From Pseudoclavibacter caeni (GTDB lineage Bacteria; Actinomycetota; Actinomycetes; Actinomycetales; Microbacteriaceae): a stretch of DNA of 64,000 nucleotides. Each line of letters opens with the position of its first letter. Position 1 is the stretch's first letter. Shown here piece after piece: positions 6,871-17,067 of the stretch. The translations under genes were made by a program, and so were the position numbers. The stretch covers positions 186,001-250,000 of the forward strand of contig NZ_WBKA01000003.1 of NCBI RefSeq assembly GCF_008831125.1. Reading direction: 5' to 3'. The notes below the pieces were generated by a model. It did no database searches. It saw only the letters and a program-made list of their open reading frames with translations, and was not told the origin of the DNA.

Positions 6871-8637
6871 ATGAACGAACTGGTGCTGTTCTCTGTGCTC
6901 ACGGTCGCGGTGCTCATCACCGCGTTCGCACGTCGCAGAGGGCTGTCCTCACCACTCGTCATCGTCATCCTCACCTCCGCGCTGTCGTTCCTGCCGTTCA
7001 TGCCCGAGGTGCCGATCGACCCCGAGCTCGTCCTCACCCTCGTGCTGCCCCCGCTCCTGTACTCCTCGGCGCTCAACATCTCCGTGCTGAGCTTCCGAAA
7101 GAACGCCCGCGACATCACGATGCTCGGCGTCGTGCTCGTGCTCGTCACCGCGGCCGCCGCCGGCTTCATGGCCTACCGGATGATCCCCGACATGAACTGG
7201 GCCGCAGCCCTGCTGCTCGGGGCGATCATCGCCCCGCCGGATGCGGTCTCGGCGGCCTCCATCGGCCGCAAGCTCAACCTGCCCCGCCGACTGATGACCG
7301 TGCTGCTCGGCGAGAGCCTGATCAACGACGCCACCTCGCTGACCCTGATGAAGGTGGCGCTGACCCTCGTGAGCGGGACCGCCCTGACCCTCACCGACGA
7401 TCTGGGCATCTTCGCCGTGGCGGTCGCCGTGGGGCTCGCGATCGGGCTCGCGATCGGGCAGCTGTACGTGTGGAGCCGGCGGTGGCTGAACGACCCGGTC
7501 ATCGAGTCGCTGCTCGGCCTGCTGCTGCCCTTCTTCGCCTACACGGGCGCCGAGCACTTCGGCGGCTCCGGCGTGCTCGCCGTCGTCGCGGCCGGCCTGC
7601 TCGTCGGCTACCACTCCCCGACCTTCAGCTACCGCACGCGGCTGCAGGACGAACCCCTGTGGGCCGCGATCGACGTGCTGCTCGAGGGCATGGTGTTCGC
7701 CCTGATCGGCCTGCAGCTGCACAGCGTCACGGTCACGCTGTTCGACAGCGTGCGCGGGGTCGCGGTGAGCACCGGCACCGCCCTCGCCGTGCTCACGACG
7801 GTCATCCTGGTGCGCCCCGCGTTCATCTTCGCGATGTACGGGCTGCAGGTGCTCACGAACCTGCTGCGCCGACGCGCCCCGGACGAGACCGCACCGAGTG
7901 ACGGGAAGGCCGCGCAGGCCGGCCCCAGCCTGCTCACCCGCTCGATCATGGTGCTCACCCCGGAGAACTCGACCAGCCGGCGCATCGCCGTGCGCACGAA
8001 GGACACGGTGCGGGCGTTCGGCAGCCGCCAGGATCCGCTGAACTGGCGCGAGCTGCTCGTGCTCTCCTGGTCGGGGATGCGCGGCGTGGTCACGCTGGCC
8101 GGCGCGCTGAGCATCCCGGCGACGCTCTCCGACGGCTCGCGGTTCCCCGCGCACGACATGCTCGTGTTCACCGCCTTCGTCGTCACCGTCGGCACGCTGC
8201 TGCTGCAGGGGCTGACGCTGCCCGTCCTGATCCGCTGGCTCGGGGTCGAGGACGCCACGCAGGGCCGGCGCGACCGCGTCGCCCGCCAGCGCCTGCTGCG
8301 CACGAGCCTGAGCGAGGCGACGAGGTTCGTGAAGAAGAAGGAGGGCACCTGGCGGGCGAAGTACGGCGACGAGGCCGTCGACCGGGCGGTCAGCAGCATC
8401 GAGTCACGACTGAGCCGCCTCGAGCATCAGCTCGACGCCGCCGAGCAGCAGTCGATGACGGCGCTGACGGCCCGGCACATCACCGACCTGCGCCGACAGG
8501 TGCTCGCCGCCCGTCGCGACTTCCTGCTGCGCGAGCGCGAACGCGGCGCGATCGACGAGGAGGTCATGCGCGAGGTCATGCACGGCCTCGACGCCGAGGA
8601 GCTCGCCCTCGACCGCTCGGTCACCGGAGGCCGCTGA
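6871..8637 (+). CDS. Na+/H+ antiporter, NhaP/CPA1 family
   Basis: A 588-residue membrane protein with about 12 hydrophobic helices followed by a soluble, charged C-terminal region (from about residue 460) likely to be helical. Signature motifs include AIIAPPDAVSAASIGRKL and GESLINDATSLTL, the ion-binding helix motif of CPA1 sodium/proton exchangers. It should export Na+ or K+ in exchange for protons at the cytoplasmic membrane. The ATG at 6871 opens directly into the first helix. Its stop overlaps the start of the PemK-like gene by 1 nt, so the two are co-transcribed. Confidence 0.9.
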   Translation: MNELVLFSVLTVAVLITAFARRRGLSSPLVIVILTSALSFLPFMPEVPIDPELVLTLVLPPLLYSSALNISVLSFRKNARDITMLGVVLVLVTAAAAGFMAYRMIPDMNWAAALLLGAIIAPPDAVSAASIGRKLNLPRRLMTVLLGESLINDATSLTLMKVALTLVSGTALTLTDDLGIFAVAVAVGLAIGLAIGQLYVWSRRWLNDPVIESLLGLLLPFFAYTGAEHFGGSGVLAVVAAGLLVGYHSPTFSYRTRLQDEPLWAAIDVLLEGMVFALIGLQLHSVTVTLFDSVRGVAVSTGTALAVLTTVILVRPAFIFAMYGLQVLTNLLRRRAPDETAPSDGKAAQAGPSLLTRSIMVLTPENSTSRRIAVRTKDTVRAFGSRQDPLNWRELLVLSWSGMRGVVTLAGALSIPATLSDGSRFPAHDMLVFTAFVVTVGTLLLQGLTLPVLIRWLGVEDATQGRRDRVARQRLLRTSLSEATRFVKKKEGTWRAKYGDEAVDRAVSSIESRLSRLEHQLDAAEQQSMTALTARHITDLRRQVLAARRDFLLRERERGAIDEEVMREVMHGLDAEELALDRSVTGGR

Positions 8638-9062
8638 TGTCCTGGTGGGCCGCTGGCGCGGGACGCTGCGAGCGCGTCGCCTGGCGCGAGCTCGCCCGGG
8701 CCGACACGTCTTGGGGGACGGCCCACGCGGCGACCGGGCACGCGTTCGGCGACGTCGTGTGGGCGTGGGTGCCCTTCGGCTCGCGGGCCCCCGGGCAGGG
8801 CAAGGACCGCCCGTGCGTGGTGCTCGGCACGCTCGCCGACCGCGGCGATCTGCTGCTCGTCGGGATGACGAGCCGTGATCACGACGCCGACGACGACCAT
8901 CTGTTCCTGGGGTACGGGGTGTGGGATCGCTCCGGCCGGGGCAGTTGGGCCGACGTGCGGCATCTGCTGCGCATCCACCACTCCGAGGTCCGCGACGCCG
9001 AGGCCGCGCTCGACCGCATGCAGGCCCGGGCGCTCCGCCGGCGGCTGCGCCTGCGCGACTGA
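8637..9062 (+). CDS. PemK/MazF-family toxin-like protein
   Basis: A 141-residue protein. The central GDVVWAWVPFGS...GKDRPCVVL and following VGMTSRDHD match the beta-barrel core of PemK/MazF endoribonucleases, including the conserved Arg-Pro and Thr-Ser pair that form the RNase active site in studied members. The N-terminal 35 residues and C-terminal Arg-rich helix are not typical of small MazF toxins. No antitoxin-like ORF is adjacent; the upstream partner is the antiporter (ATGA overlap). It could be a housekeeping PemK-like protein rather than an active toxin. Confidence 0.65.
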   Translation: MSWWAAGAGRCERVAWRELARADTSWGTAHAATGHAFGDVVWAWVPFGSRAPGQGKDRPCVVLGTLADRGDLLLVGMTSRDHDADDDHLFLGYGVWDRSGRGSWADVRHLLRIHHSEVRDAEAALDRMQARALRRRLRLRD

Positions 9063-9110
9063 TCGGCGCTGCGCGGGAGCACCGCGCGCCGCCGCTGTCG
9101 CCCGCCTGCC

Positions 9111-9146
9111 GGGACGTCCTCCGGACGCCGGTGGCGCGGACGTCCC
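9111..9146. terminator. Inverted repeat between convergent genes
   Basis: GGGACGTCC (9111-9119) and GGACGTCCC (9138-9146) form a 9-bp stem with an 18-nt loop between the PemK-like gene and dapF. No U tract is present. Confidence 0.4.
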
Positions 9147-9155
9147 CGGAGCCGG

Positions 9156-10031
9156 TCAGATCCGGATGTCGCCCTCGTAGACGAGCTCGGCCGGCCCGCC
9201 CAGGGCGACGTGCTCGCCGTCCTCCGCGGGGAACATCCGCACGGCGAGCCGCCCACCGGGCACGTCCACCCGCCACATGTCGGGCGCGCCATCGCCCATC
9301 CAGTGCCGGGTCGCCAGGGCCGCGGCGGCGGTGCCGGTGCCGCAGGAGAGCGTCTCCCCCACCCCGCGCTCGTGGACGCGCATCGCGATGCGTCCGATGC
9401 CGTCGACGACCGGAGGGTGGGCGAGGGCGACGAACTCCACGTTCGCGCCGGCGGGCGGCGCCGGATCGAGCGTCGGCACGTCGGCGAGGTGCAGCGCGTG
9501 CAACGCGTCCTCGTCCGGCAGCAGCACCACGACGTGCGGGTTGCCGACATCGATGCCGAGGCCGGGCCGGGCCACCCCGCCGCGGTCGGCGGCGACCGTG
9601 ACGTCGCCATCAACGAGCCGCCAGCGACCCAGGTCGACCTGGAAGCCGTCGCCGGAGGCCTGGAGATCCTTCACCCCGGCGCGGGTGGCGATCGGCAGCG
9701 TGCCCCCGGCGGGTGCGGCGGCGAGCCCGTGCTCGGTCAGGTAGCGGGCGAACACGCGGCTGCCATTGCCGCACATCTCGGCGAGTGTGCCGTCTGCGTT
9801 GCGGTAGTCCATGAACCACTCCGCATCGGGTTCCTCGGCGAGCAGCCCCGCCGCCTCCGGGCTGCGCGCGGTGCGCACGACGCGGATGAGCCCGTCGGCG
9901 CCGACCCCGAAGTGCCGGTCGCACAGCCGGGCCACCGTGGCCTGGTCGAGGTCGAGCCGGCCGTCCGGATCCTCGACGAGCACGAAGTCGTTGCCGGTGC
10001 CCTGTCCCTTGGTGAAATGGATGGTGGTCAT
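9156..10031 (-). CDS. dapF: Diaminopimelate epimerase
   Basis: A 291-residue PLP-independent racemase that converts LL- to meso-diaminopimelate, the penultimate step to lysine and a peptidoglycan precursor. Both catalytic cysteine motifs are present: EMCGNGSR (about Cys87) and [10 protein letters not shown] (about Cys229). The N-terminal GTGNDFV is also diagnostic. The ATG overlaps the miaA stop by 4 nt (ATGA), so it is translationally coupled to miaA, as in other actinobacteria. Confidence 0.96.
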   Translation of the reverse strand: MTTIHFTKGQGTGNDFVLVEDPDGRLDLDQATVARLCDRHFGVGADGLIRVVRTARSPEAAGLLAEEPDAEWFMDYRNADGTLAEMCGNGSRVFARYLTEHGLAAAPAGGTLPIATRAGVKDLQASGDGFQVDLGRWRLVDGDVTVAADRGGVARPGLGIDVGNPHVVVLLPDEDALHALHLADVPTLDPAPPAGANVEFVALAHPPVVDGIGRIAMRVHERGVGETLSCGTGTAAAALATRHWMGDGAPDMWRVDVPGGRLAVRMFPAEDGEHVALGGPAELVYEGDIRI

Positions 10032-11023
10032 CGTGTCCGGTCCTCTCCGTCGCCCCCGTCCGCGGCGTCGGGCCGCGCATCATCCCGACCGGCTCGGTCG
10101 GCGAGCACGTCGGCGACGATGCGGTCGACCGCGGCGTGGTCCCCCGGCCCGGCAGGTGTGCGCAGCCGCACCGCCTCAGGATACCGCCGGAACCAGGTGC
10201 GCTGCTTCTTGACCAGCCGGGTCGTCGCGCGCGTGGTCGCGGCGATCGCCTCTGCCTCGTCCATGACCCCGTCGATCTGCGCGACCGCCTGCGGGTACCC
10301 CGTGGCCCGGGACGCGGTGGGCGCCCCGCGCAGCCCGCGGGCGAGCAGCGCACGCACCTCGGCGATCATGCCGTCGCGCCACATCCGGCGCACCCGGTCG
10401 GCGATGCGGGCGTCGAGCCGCGCCCGGTCGTCCTCGACGACGTAGAGCCGGTGTGGTCGCCAGGGGCGCCCCGGGTCGGCGCGGAACGTGCTGAAGGGAC
10501 GGCCCGTCATGGCGTGCACCTCGAGGGCGCGGATGGCGCGTCGCCGGTTGCGGGGGTCGATGCGGGCGGCCGCGACCGGGTCGACGGCGGCCAGCCGGGC
10601 GCGCAACCCCGCCGGGTCGAGCCGTTTGGTCTCCGCCTCGATGCGCGCCCGGATCTCGGGGTCGGTGCCGGGCATCGGGCGATCGGCGAGCACCGCGTCC
10701 AGGTAGAACCCGGAGCCGCCGACGAGCAGCGCGACCCCGCCCCGGTCGAGGATGTCGTCGATGGCCCGTCTGGCCGGCGCCCGGTACCGGGCGGCGGTCG
10801 ACTCCTCGGCGATGTCGAGCACGTCGAGCAGATGGTGGGGCACGCCCTGCCGCTCCGCGGGCGTGATCTTCGCCGTGCCGATGTCCATCCCCCGGTACAG
10901 CTGCATGGCGTCCGCGCTGACCACCTCGGCGGTGACGCCCCGCTCGCGCAGGGCGAGGGCGACGGCCACCGCGATCGCGCTCTTGCCCGTCGCGGTGGCG
11001 CCCCCGATGACGACGAGGCTCAC
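10028..11023 (-). CDS. miaA: tRNA dimethylallyltransferase
   Basis: A 331-residue enzyme that adds a dimethylallyl group to A37 of tRNAs reading UNN codons; MiaB then methylthiolates the product. The P-loop GGATATGKS is at residues 6-14, followed by [17 protein letters not shown], the family signature. The GTG at 11023 is chosen because it overlaps the miaB stop as GTGA and opens straight into the P-loop; the longer in-frame extension is low-complexity. It overlaps dapF by 4 nt. Confidence 0.95.
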   Translation of the reverse strand: MSLVVIGGATATGKSAIAVAVALALRERGVTAEVVSADAMQLYRGMDIGTAKITPAERQGVPHHLLDVLDIAEESTAARYRAPARRAIDDILDRGGVALLVGGSGFYLDAVLADRPMPGTDPEIRARIEAETKRLDPAGLRARLAAVDPVAAARIDPRNRRRAIRALEVHAMTGRPFSTFRADPGRPWRPHRLYVVEDDRARLDARIADRVRRMWRDGMIAEVRALLARGLRGAPTASRATGYPQAVAQIDGVMDEAEAIAATTRATTRLVKKQRTWFRRYPEAVRLRTPAGPGDHAAVDRIVADVLADRAGRDDARPDAADGGDGEDRTR

Positions 11024-12633
11024 GGGCGGGGCGGGAAGCGGTCGGCCTGCACGGCCGCCGTCGCATCGGCCGGTCGGGTGCCCGCCCGCTGCGCGGCGGC
11101 CGGCTGTGCATCCCCCGCTGCCGGCGTCGGCGTGCCGCTCTCGCCTGGCCCCCGGCGAATCGTGGGGATGCCGAGCGAGACCCGGCGGTCGTCGGCGGCC
11201 GGGTCGGCCTGTGCGGCTTCCCACACGTCCCCGGAGACGGTGCGCTCGACGCGGATCTGGTCGGCGGCGCCGGGGTCGCTCAGCAGGTGGAACGGGGCCG
11301 CACCGGTCACCGGCACGGTGATCAGGTCGCCCGGTCGCGGCGCGGCGACGCCCTCGGGGAGGCTGAAGTGGACGAGCCTGTTGTCTCGCGCCCGGCCAGT
11401 GTGCCGGTGCGTGGCGTGGTCCTTGCGGCCCTCGGCCGGGGTGACGAGCAGCTCGACGGTGCGCCCCACGAGACGTCGGTTCTCCTCGAGCGAGATCGTG
11501 TTCTGCAGCTCGAGCAGCCGCTCGTAGCGCTCCTGGACGACCGCCTTGGGCACCTGGTCAGGCATCTCCGCCGCAGGCGTGCCCGGGCGCTTCGAGTACT
11601 GGAACGTGTACGCGTGGGCGAACCGGGCCTCGCGCACGACGTCGAGCGTCTGCTCGAAGTCCTCGTCGGTCTCCCCGGGGAACCCGACGATGATGTCGGT
11701 GCTGATCGCCGCATCCGGCATCCGGTCGCGCACCCGGTCGAGGATGCCGAGGAACCGCTTCGTGCGGTACGAGCGGCGCATGGACCGCAGCACCCGGTCG
11801 GAGCCGGACTGCAGCGGCATGTGCAGCTGCGGCATGACCGTCGGGGTCTCGGCCATCGCGTCGATCACGTCGTCGGTGAACATCGCCGGGTGCGGGCTCG
11901 TGAACCGCAGCCGGCGCAGCCCGTCGATGGCGCCCGCGGCGCGGAGGAGGTCGGCGAACGCACGCCGGTCACCGAAGCCGACGCCGTAGGAGTTGACGTT
12001 CTGGCCGAGCAGCGTCACCTCGATGACCCCCTGCTGCACGAGGGTCTTGATCTCCGCGAGGATGTCGCCCGGCCTGCGGTCACGCTCCTTCCCGCGCAGC
12101 GCGGGGACGATGCAGAACGTACAGGTGTTGTTGCAGCCGACCGAGATCGACACCCAGCCGGACGAGTGCGACTCCCGCTTGCTGGGCAGCGTGGAGGGGA
12201 AGACCTCGAGCGACTCGAGGATCTCGACCTGGGCCTCGTGATTGTGCCGAGAGCGCTCGAGCAGCACGGGCAGCGCCCCCATGTTGTGCGTGCCGAAGAC
12301 GACGTCGACCCAAGGGGCGCGATCGAGCACCTGACGGCGGTCCTTCTGCGCGAGGCAGCCGCCGACGGCGATCTGCATGCCGTCGTGCTCGCGCTTGACG
12401 CCGGCCAGGTGACCCAGCGTGCCGTACAGCCGGTTGTCAGCGTTCTCGCGGACGGCGCACGTGTTGAGCACGACGACGTCCGGGTCGCCGTCGGTCGCCT
12501 CGACGTAGCCGGCGGCCTCCAGTTCGCCGCGCAGGTGCTCGGAGTCGTGGACGTTCATCTGGCAGCCGAACGAGCGCACCTCGTAGGTGCGGGTGCGGGC
12601 TCCGGCCGTGGCGGTGTTCGCGGGGGTGGTCAT
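11020..12633 (-). CDS. miaB: tRNA-2-methylthio-N6-dimethylallyladenosine synthase
   Basis: A 537-residue radical-SAM methylthiotransferase acting on i6A37 of tRNA. Cys24, Cys59 and Cys93 ligate the auxiliary 4Fe-4S cluster. The radical-SAM CxxxCxxC is Cys167, Cys171, Cys174. A C-terminal TRAM domain ends near residue 455, and about 80 more residues rich in Ala, Pro and Thr follow, an unusual tail. ATG 12633 is preferred over 12645 because a TAGAAT element lies 10 nt before it and no Shine-Dalgarno serves either. It is followed by miaA and dapF in one operon. Confidence 0.95.
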   Translation of the reverse strand: MTTPANTATAGARTRTYEVRSFGCQMNVHDSEHLRGELEAAGYVEATDGDPDVVVLNTCAVRENADNRLYGTLGHLAGVKREHDGMQIAVGGCLAQKDRRQVLDRAPWVDVVFGTHNMGALPVLLERSRHNHEAQVEILESLEVFPSTLPSKRESHSSGWVSISVGCNNTCTFCIVPALRGKERDRRPGDILAEIKTLVQQGVIEVTLLGQNVNSYGVGFGDRRAFADLLRAAGAIDGLRRLRFTSPHPAMFTDDVIDAMAETPTVMPQLHMPLQSGSDRVLRSMRRSYRTKRFLGILDRVRDRMPDAAISTDIIVGFPGETDEDFEQTLDVVREARFAHAYTFQYSKRPGTPAAEMPDQVPKAVVQERYERLLELQNTISLEENRRLVGRTVELLVTPAEGRKDHATHRHTGRARDNRLVHFSLPEGVAAPRPGDLITVPVTGAAPFHLLSDPGAADQIRVERTVSGDVWEAAQADPAADDRRVSLGIPTIRRGPGESGTPTPAAGDAQPAAAQRAGTRPADATAAVQADRFPPRP

Positions 12634-12643
12634 GATGCCAGCC

Positions 12644-12649
12644 ATTCTA
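12644..12649 (-). promoter_or_regulatory. Putative -10 (TAGAAT) of miaB
   Basis: TAGAAT lies 10 nt upstream of the ATG at 12633, just after the recX-miaB hairpin. A near-leaderless miaB transcript is inferred. Confidence 0.4.
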
Positions 12650-12655
12650 TGGGGT

Positions 12656-12691
12656 GCCCGGCTGCCGCGCGGACCGGCGCGGCAGCCGGGC
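12656..12691 (-). terminator. Strong hairpin between recX and miaB
   Basis: A perfect 15-bp GC-rich stem (12656-12670 with 12677-12691) and 6-nt loop. It lies downstream of recX and only 22 nt from the miaB start, so it probably ends the recA-recX transcript. No U run follows. Confidence 0.6.
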
Positions 12692-12795
12692 CGAGGCGTC
12701 GATACCCGGTGCGATAGAGCGGTCGAAGACCTGCGCGGATCGGTCGTGCCCCGACCGACGGCGTGGCAGACGGGCCGCGGCCATCGCTGCAGGGC

Positions 12796-13556
12796 TCAGC
12801 CGAGCACGGCGCGCAGCGCGGCCTCGATCACCTCGGCATCGAAACCACGACGCCGCAGGGTGTCGCCGATCCGGTGCCGCTGGACGGGGATCGGCTGCAT
12901 CGCGACGGCGCGCAGCCGCTTCGCGGCGAGCCGCTCGGCCTCGGCGATCTGGGCGTCCGCGCCCACCGCGGAGAGCGCCGCCTCGATCGTCTCCCGCTCG
13001 AACCCGCGCTCCTCCAGCGTCCGCCGGATCATCGTGGCGCCCTGGCCGCGCCGGCGCAGCTGCGCCCGGACGAGCTGCTCGGCCAGACGCGCATCGTCAA
13101 TGTCGCCGCGATCGACGCCCTCCTGCAGCACCTGATCGATCGCACTCTCGGACAGTTCATGCGCCTCCAGAGCCCGGCGCAGCTCGGCCATCGTGTGATC
13201 CCGACGGCTCGTCAGCCGGTCGAGCTCGGCGCGGGCCCGCAGCAGATCCGCCGACGTGCCCAGCCGGGCCGCGAGGGCGTCCGCCGCCGAGTCGGAGACG
13301 GGCTCGGCCGCTCCGCCGAGCGGGGTCACCGTCGCCAGCCGCTCGGCCGGCTCCGTGGACTCGACCGTCACGAACCTGACGGACGCGGCCCCGGCAGCAT
13401 CCGCCGCCGGTTCCTCCCCGGCCGGTCGCCCGGCCACATGCCCTGAGCCCGTGACCTCCGTCGCAGGATGCGGCTCCGGGGCACGTCGGCCCCCGGAGCG
13501 ACCGCCTCGTGTCTCCCCGCGCCATGCGTCGAGGCTGACGATGGTGTCGTCCCCCA

Positions 13557-13557
<1 letters not shown>
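12796..13557 (-). CDS. recX: RecX, regulator of RecA
   Basis: A 253-residue protein. The last about 150 residues carry the three-helix repeats of RecX (for example SRRDHTMAELRRALEAHELSE and ERGFERETIEAALSAVGADA). RecX binds RecA filaments and inhibits recombinase and coprotease activity. The N-terminal about 90 residues are disordered and Ala/Pro/Glu-rich. The ATG overlaps the recA stop by 1 nt (TGATG), so it is translationally coupled to recA; a GTG 3 nt upstream is an alternative. Confidence 0.9.
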
Positions 13558-14618
<1,061 letters not shown>

Positions 14619-14738
14619 TCCGCTTCCTCACTCTGGTCGATGTGGGTCACTCGCGACTGTAGGTGTGACCACTGACATCGACCCGTCACTCCGGGGCCCC
14701 AGTGGAATGCCGACGCCTCCGGCGCCCCGTCTGCAGAC

Positions 14739-14771
14739 AGACTAGCAGAGGATTCGAACAGATGTTCGAAT
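14739..14771 (-). promoter_or_regulatory. LexA (SOS) box upstream of recA
   Basis: TCGAACAGATGTTCGA sits inside a 20-bp inverted repeat (14752-14771; 9-bp arms, GA centre). It exactly fits the actinobacterial LexA consensus TCGAAC(N4)GTTCGA. A possible -10, TAGTCT, is at 14739-14744. The repeat's last base overlaps the stop codon of the DUF3046 gene. Confidence 0.85.
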
Positions 14772-14998
14772 CAGCCGCGACGCCGGTGCTTCCGCTCGAT
14801 CCCGTGCCAGCGACTCTTCGGCACCTCCGTCGCACGGCACAGTGCGAGCCAGACGACGCGGGGGTCATCACCACGATCGAGCGCGACGCGCCCGGTCACG
14901 TCCCCGCACTCCCCGAGCACGAGATCCTCGACCAGCACCCGCCCGTAGGCATCGCCGAACTCGTCGGCGATCAGCTGCCAGAACTGGCTGGTGCGCAT
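14771..14998 (-). CDS. DUF3046 domain protein
   Basis: A 75-residue protein beginning MRTSQFWQLIADEFGDAYG with the RVVWLALCRATEVPKSRW segment typical of DUF3046. This small family is found beside recA in actinobacteria (Rv2738c in M. tuberculosis is comparable by position). Function is unknown. Its stop abuts the recA SOS box and its ATG lies 3 nt after the clgR stop, so it is probably co-transcribed with clgR. Confidence 0.85.
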   Translation of the reverse strand: MRTSQFWQLIADEFGDAYGRVLVEDLVLGECGDVTGRVALDRGDDPRVVWLALCRATEVPKSRWHGIERKHRRRG

Positions 14999-15001
14999 CG
15001 G

Positions 15002-15337
15002 TCAGCGGCCTGAGGGGACGACGTCGTCGACCCCGTCGAGCAGCTCCTCGGGGAAGATGTCCGGGATCTCGGCGAGATCGTCGAACGGATTGGCGCCAAG
15101 TCCCTCCAACACGGCCATGCGGTCGCTCACCCGCCGCATGATCACGGAGACGGGCACATCGAGGGCCTCGGCGACCGAGGCGAGGATCTCGCTCGAGGCC
15201 TCCTTCTGCCCGCGCTCGACCTCGCTGAGGTACCCCAGCGCGACACTCGCACGACCGGCCACCTGACGCAGGGTGTGCCCCCGCTGCTGCCGAAGATCCC
15301 GGAGCACGTCACCGAGCTCCTGACGAAGCAACACCAT
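15002..15337 (-). CDS. clgR: ClgR-type XRE-family transcriptional activator
   Basis: A 111-residue helix-turn-helix protein. The DNA-binding core LRQVAGRASVALGYLSEVERGQKEASSEIL is nearly identical in pattern to ClgR of corynebacteria and mycobacteria, which activates clp protease and other stress genes and is itself a Clp substrate. The ATG at 15337 follows GAGGAGAACCG. An adjacent tandem repeat in the leader may be an autoregulatory site. It lies upstream of DUF3046 and recA as in many actinobacteria. Confidence 0.88.
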   Translation of the reverse strand: MVLLRQELGDVLRDLRQQRGHTLRQVAGRASVALGYLSEVERGQKEASSEILASVAEALDVPVSVIMRRVSDRMAVLEGLGANPFDDLAEIPDIFPEELLDGVDDVVPSGR

Positions 15338-15379
15338 CGGTTCTCCTCTCCGGCCTCCCGGGCCTCTGCTCTGCTCCTG

Positions 15380-15401
15380 CGCGGTGTGTCCGCGGTGTGT
15401 C
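15380..15401 (-). repeat. Tandem 11-bp repeat in the clgR leader/promoter
   Basis: The unit CGCGGTGTGTC (plus-strand reading) occurs twice head to tail (15380-15390, 15391-15401), 43-64 nt upstream of the clgR start. A candidate -10 (TACGCT on the minus strand) lies just upstream. It may be a regulator-binding site. Confidence 0.6.
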
Positions 15402-15553
15402 CAGCGTAGTCCACACCCCCGTCATCCGGCTGGAATCGCCCGGAGATGACAGCCACCGCACAACCGGTCGGCGAATCCGCGCGCGCTCCTCATCCGAACG
15501 CCGCCGTCCCGACTGCTATTCCCGCCCTCCGGGGCCGCCCCCACCGGCCCCGG

Positions 15554-15559
15554 TACACT
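15554..15559 (+). promoter_or_regulatory. Putative -10 (TACACT) of the permease gene
   Basis: TACACT lies 46 nt before the ATG at 15606, leaving a leader that carries a GAGGGAAG Shine-Dalgarno. Confidence 0.4.
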
Positions 15560-15605
15560 TGAAGTCGAGCGCGGCCGGTTCCGCGGGAAGAGGGAAGACT
15601 CGACG

Positions 15606-17063
15606 ATGAGCAGCACATCCGACGCGGCGCAGCCCGCGAACACCGAGGTCTCGGCCCGCCGGGGCTTCCGCACCCGGCACCTGACGATGATGGGGCTCGG
15701 CTCCGCCATCGGCGCCGGCCTCTTCCTCGGCTCGGGCGCCGGCATCGCCACCGCGGGCCCCGCCATCATCGTCTCCTACGCCGTAGCCGGCGCGATCGTC
15801 CTCATCGTGATGCGGGCGCTGGCCGAGATGGTCGCCGCGCGTCCCTCCACCGGCTCGTTCGCCACCTACGCCCGCGACGCGTTCGGTCGCCGGGCCGGGT
15901 TCACCCTGGGCTGGCTGTACTGGTTCATGCTCATCATGGTGCTCGTCGCCGAGATCAGCGGCGCCGCCGGCATCCTCAACGCGCTCGTGCCCGCCGTGCC
16001 GCAGTGGGTGTGGGCACTGGTGTTCGTCGTCGCGTTCGGCGCGGTGAACCTGTGGGGCGTGCGCAGCCTCGGCGAGTTCGAGTTCTGGTTCTCCGGGGTG
16101 AAGGTCGCCACCGTCATCCTGTTCCTCGTCATCGGGGTGCTGCTCATCCTCGGCGTCATCGGCGACGGTGCCCCCGGCATGGCGAACCTGCTCGGCCACG
16201 GCGGCTTCGCCCCGCACGGCGTCGCCGGCATCGCCGCCGGCCTGCTGGCGGTGATGTTCTCCTTCGGCGGCATCGAGATCATCGCGATCGCATCCGCCGA
16301 GGCCGACCACCCGAGCGAGGCGATCCGGGCCGCCACCGCCAGCATCTTCTGGCGCATCCTCATCTTCTACATCGGCAGCATGCTCGTCATCACCACGCTG
16401 CTGCCCTGGGACGACGCGGCACTGACCGGCGCCAACGGCCCGTTCGTCGCCGTGCTGCAGCTGGCGCACATCCCGGCGATCGCGACGATCATGCAGATCA
16501 TCGTGGCCCTCGCCCTGCTGAGCGCGTTCAACGCGAACATCTACGCCACCTCGCGCATGGCCTGGTCGCTCTCCACGGGCGGCGAGGGCTTCCGCCCGCT
16601 GCTGCGGCTCTCCCGCCGGCACGTGCCGGTCACCGCGGTCGCGGTCTCGATCGTGCTCTCGCTCGTGGGTGTGTTCCTGAACTGGTGGGTGCCTGGGCAG
16701 GTCTTCACCATCCTGCTCTCCGCCGTGGGCTCGGCGCTGCTGGTGATCTGGGTGATGATCCTCGCCAGCGAGCTGCGGCTGCGCCCGCGCCTCGAGCGGT
16801 CGGGCGAGCTGCGGATGCGGATGTGGGGCTTCCCCTGGCTGACCTGGGTCGGCCTCGTCGGCCTGCTCGGCTTCGCCCTGCTCATGCTCGCCGACCCGGC
16901 GGCGCGCCTGCAGCTGGTCGGCACCGTCATAATCACCGCGATCATCTGGCTCATCGGCGTCATGCACAGCCTGGTCACACGCCGACACGGCGCGCAACCG
17001 GAGGCCGCCAGCGCCTCCCCGGCAGAAGACGCCCAGGCGGCCCCGGGAGACCGCGCCCGCTGA
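15606..17063 (+). CDS. Amino-acid permease, APC superfamily (AAT type)
   Basis: A 485-residue, 12-helix permease. The N-terminal RHLTMMGLGSAIGAGLFLGS is the first-helix signature of the amino acid transporter (AAT) family that imports amino acids or GABA by proton symport. Further conserved segments include GPAIIVSYAVAGAIV and FSFGGIEIIAIASAEADHP. The specific substrate cannot be assigned. It is a single plus-strand gene lying between clgR and a convergent sulfurtransferase, within a region that is otherwise minus-strand. Confidence 0.88.
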   Translation: MSSTSDAAQPANTEVSARRGFRTRHLTMMGLGSAIGAGLFLGSGAGIATAGPAIIVSYAVAGAIVLIVMRALAEMVAARPSTGSFATYARDAFGRRAGFTLGWLYWFMLIMVLVAEISGAAGILNALVPAVPQWVWALVFVVAFGAVNLWGVRSLGEFEFWFSGVKVATVILFLVIGVLLILGVIGDGAPGMANLLGHGGFAPHGVAGIAAGLLAVMFSFGGIEIIAIASAEADHPSEAIRAATASIFWRILIFYIGSMLVITTLLPWDDAALTGANGPFVAVLQLAHIPAIATIMQIIVALALLSAFNANIYATSRMAWSLSTGGEGFRPLLRLSRRHVPVTAVAVSIVLSLVGVFLNWWVPGQVFTILLSAVGSALLVIWVMILASELRLRPRLERSGELRMRMWGFPWLTWVGLVGLLGFALLMLADPAARLQLVGTVIITAIIWLIGVMHSLVTRRHGAQPEAASASPAEDAQAAPGDRAR

Positions 17064-17067
17064 CCAG

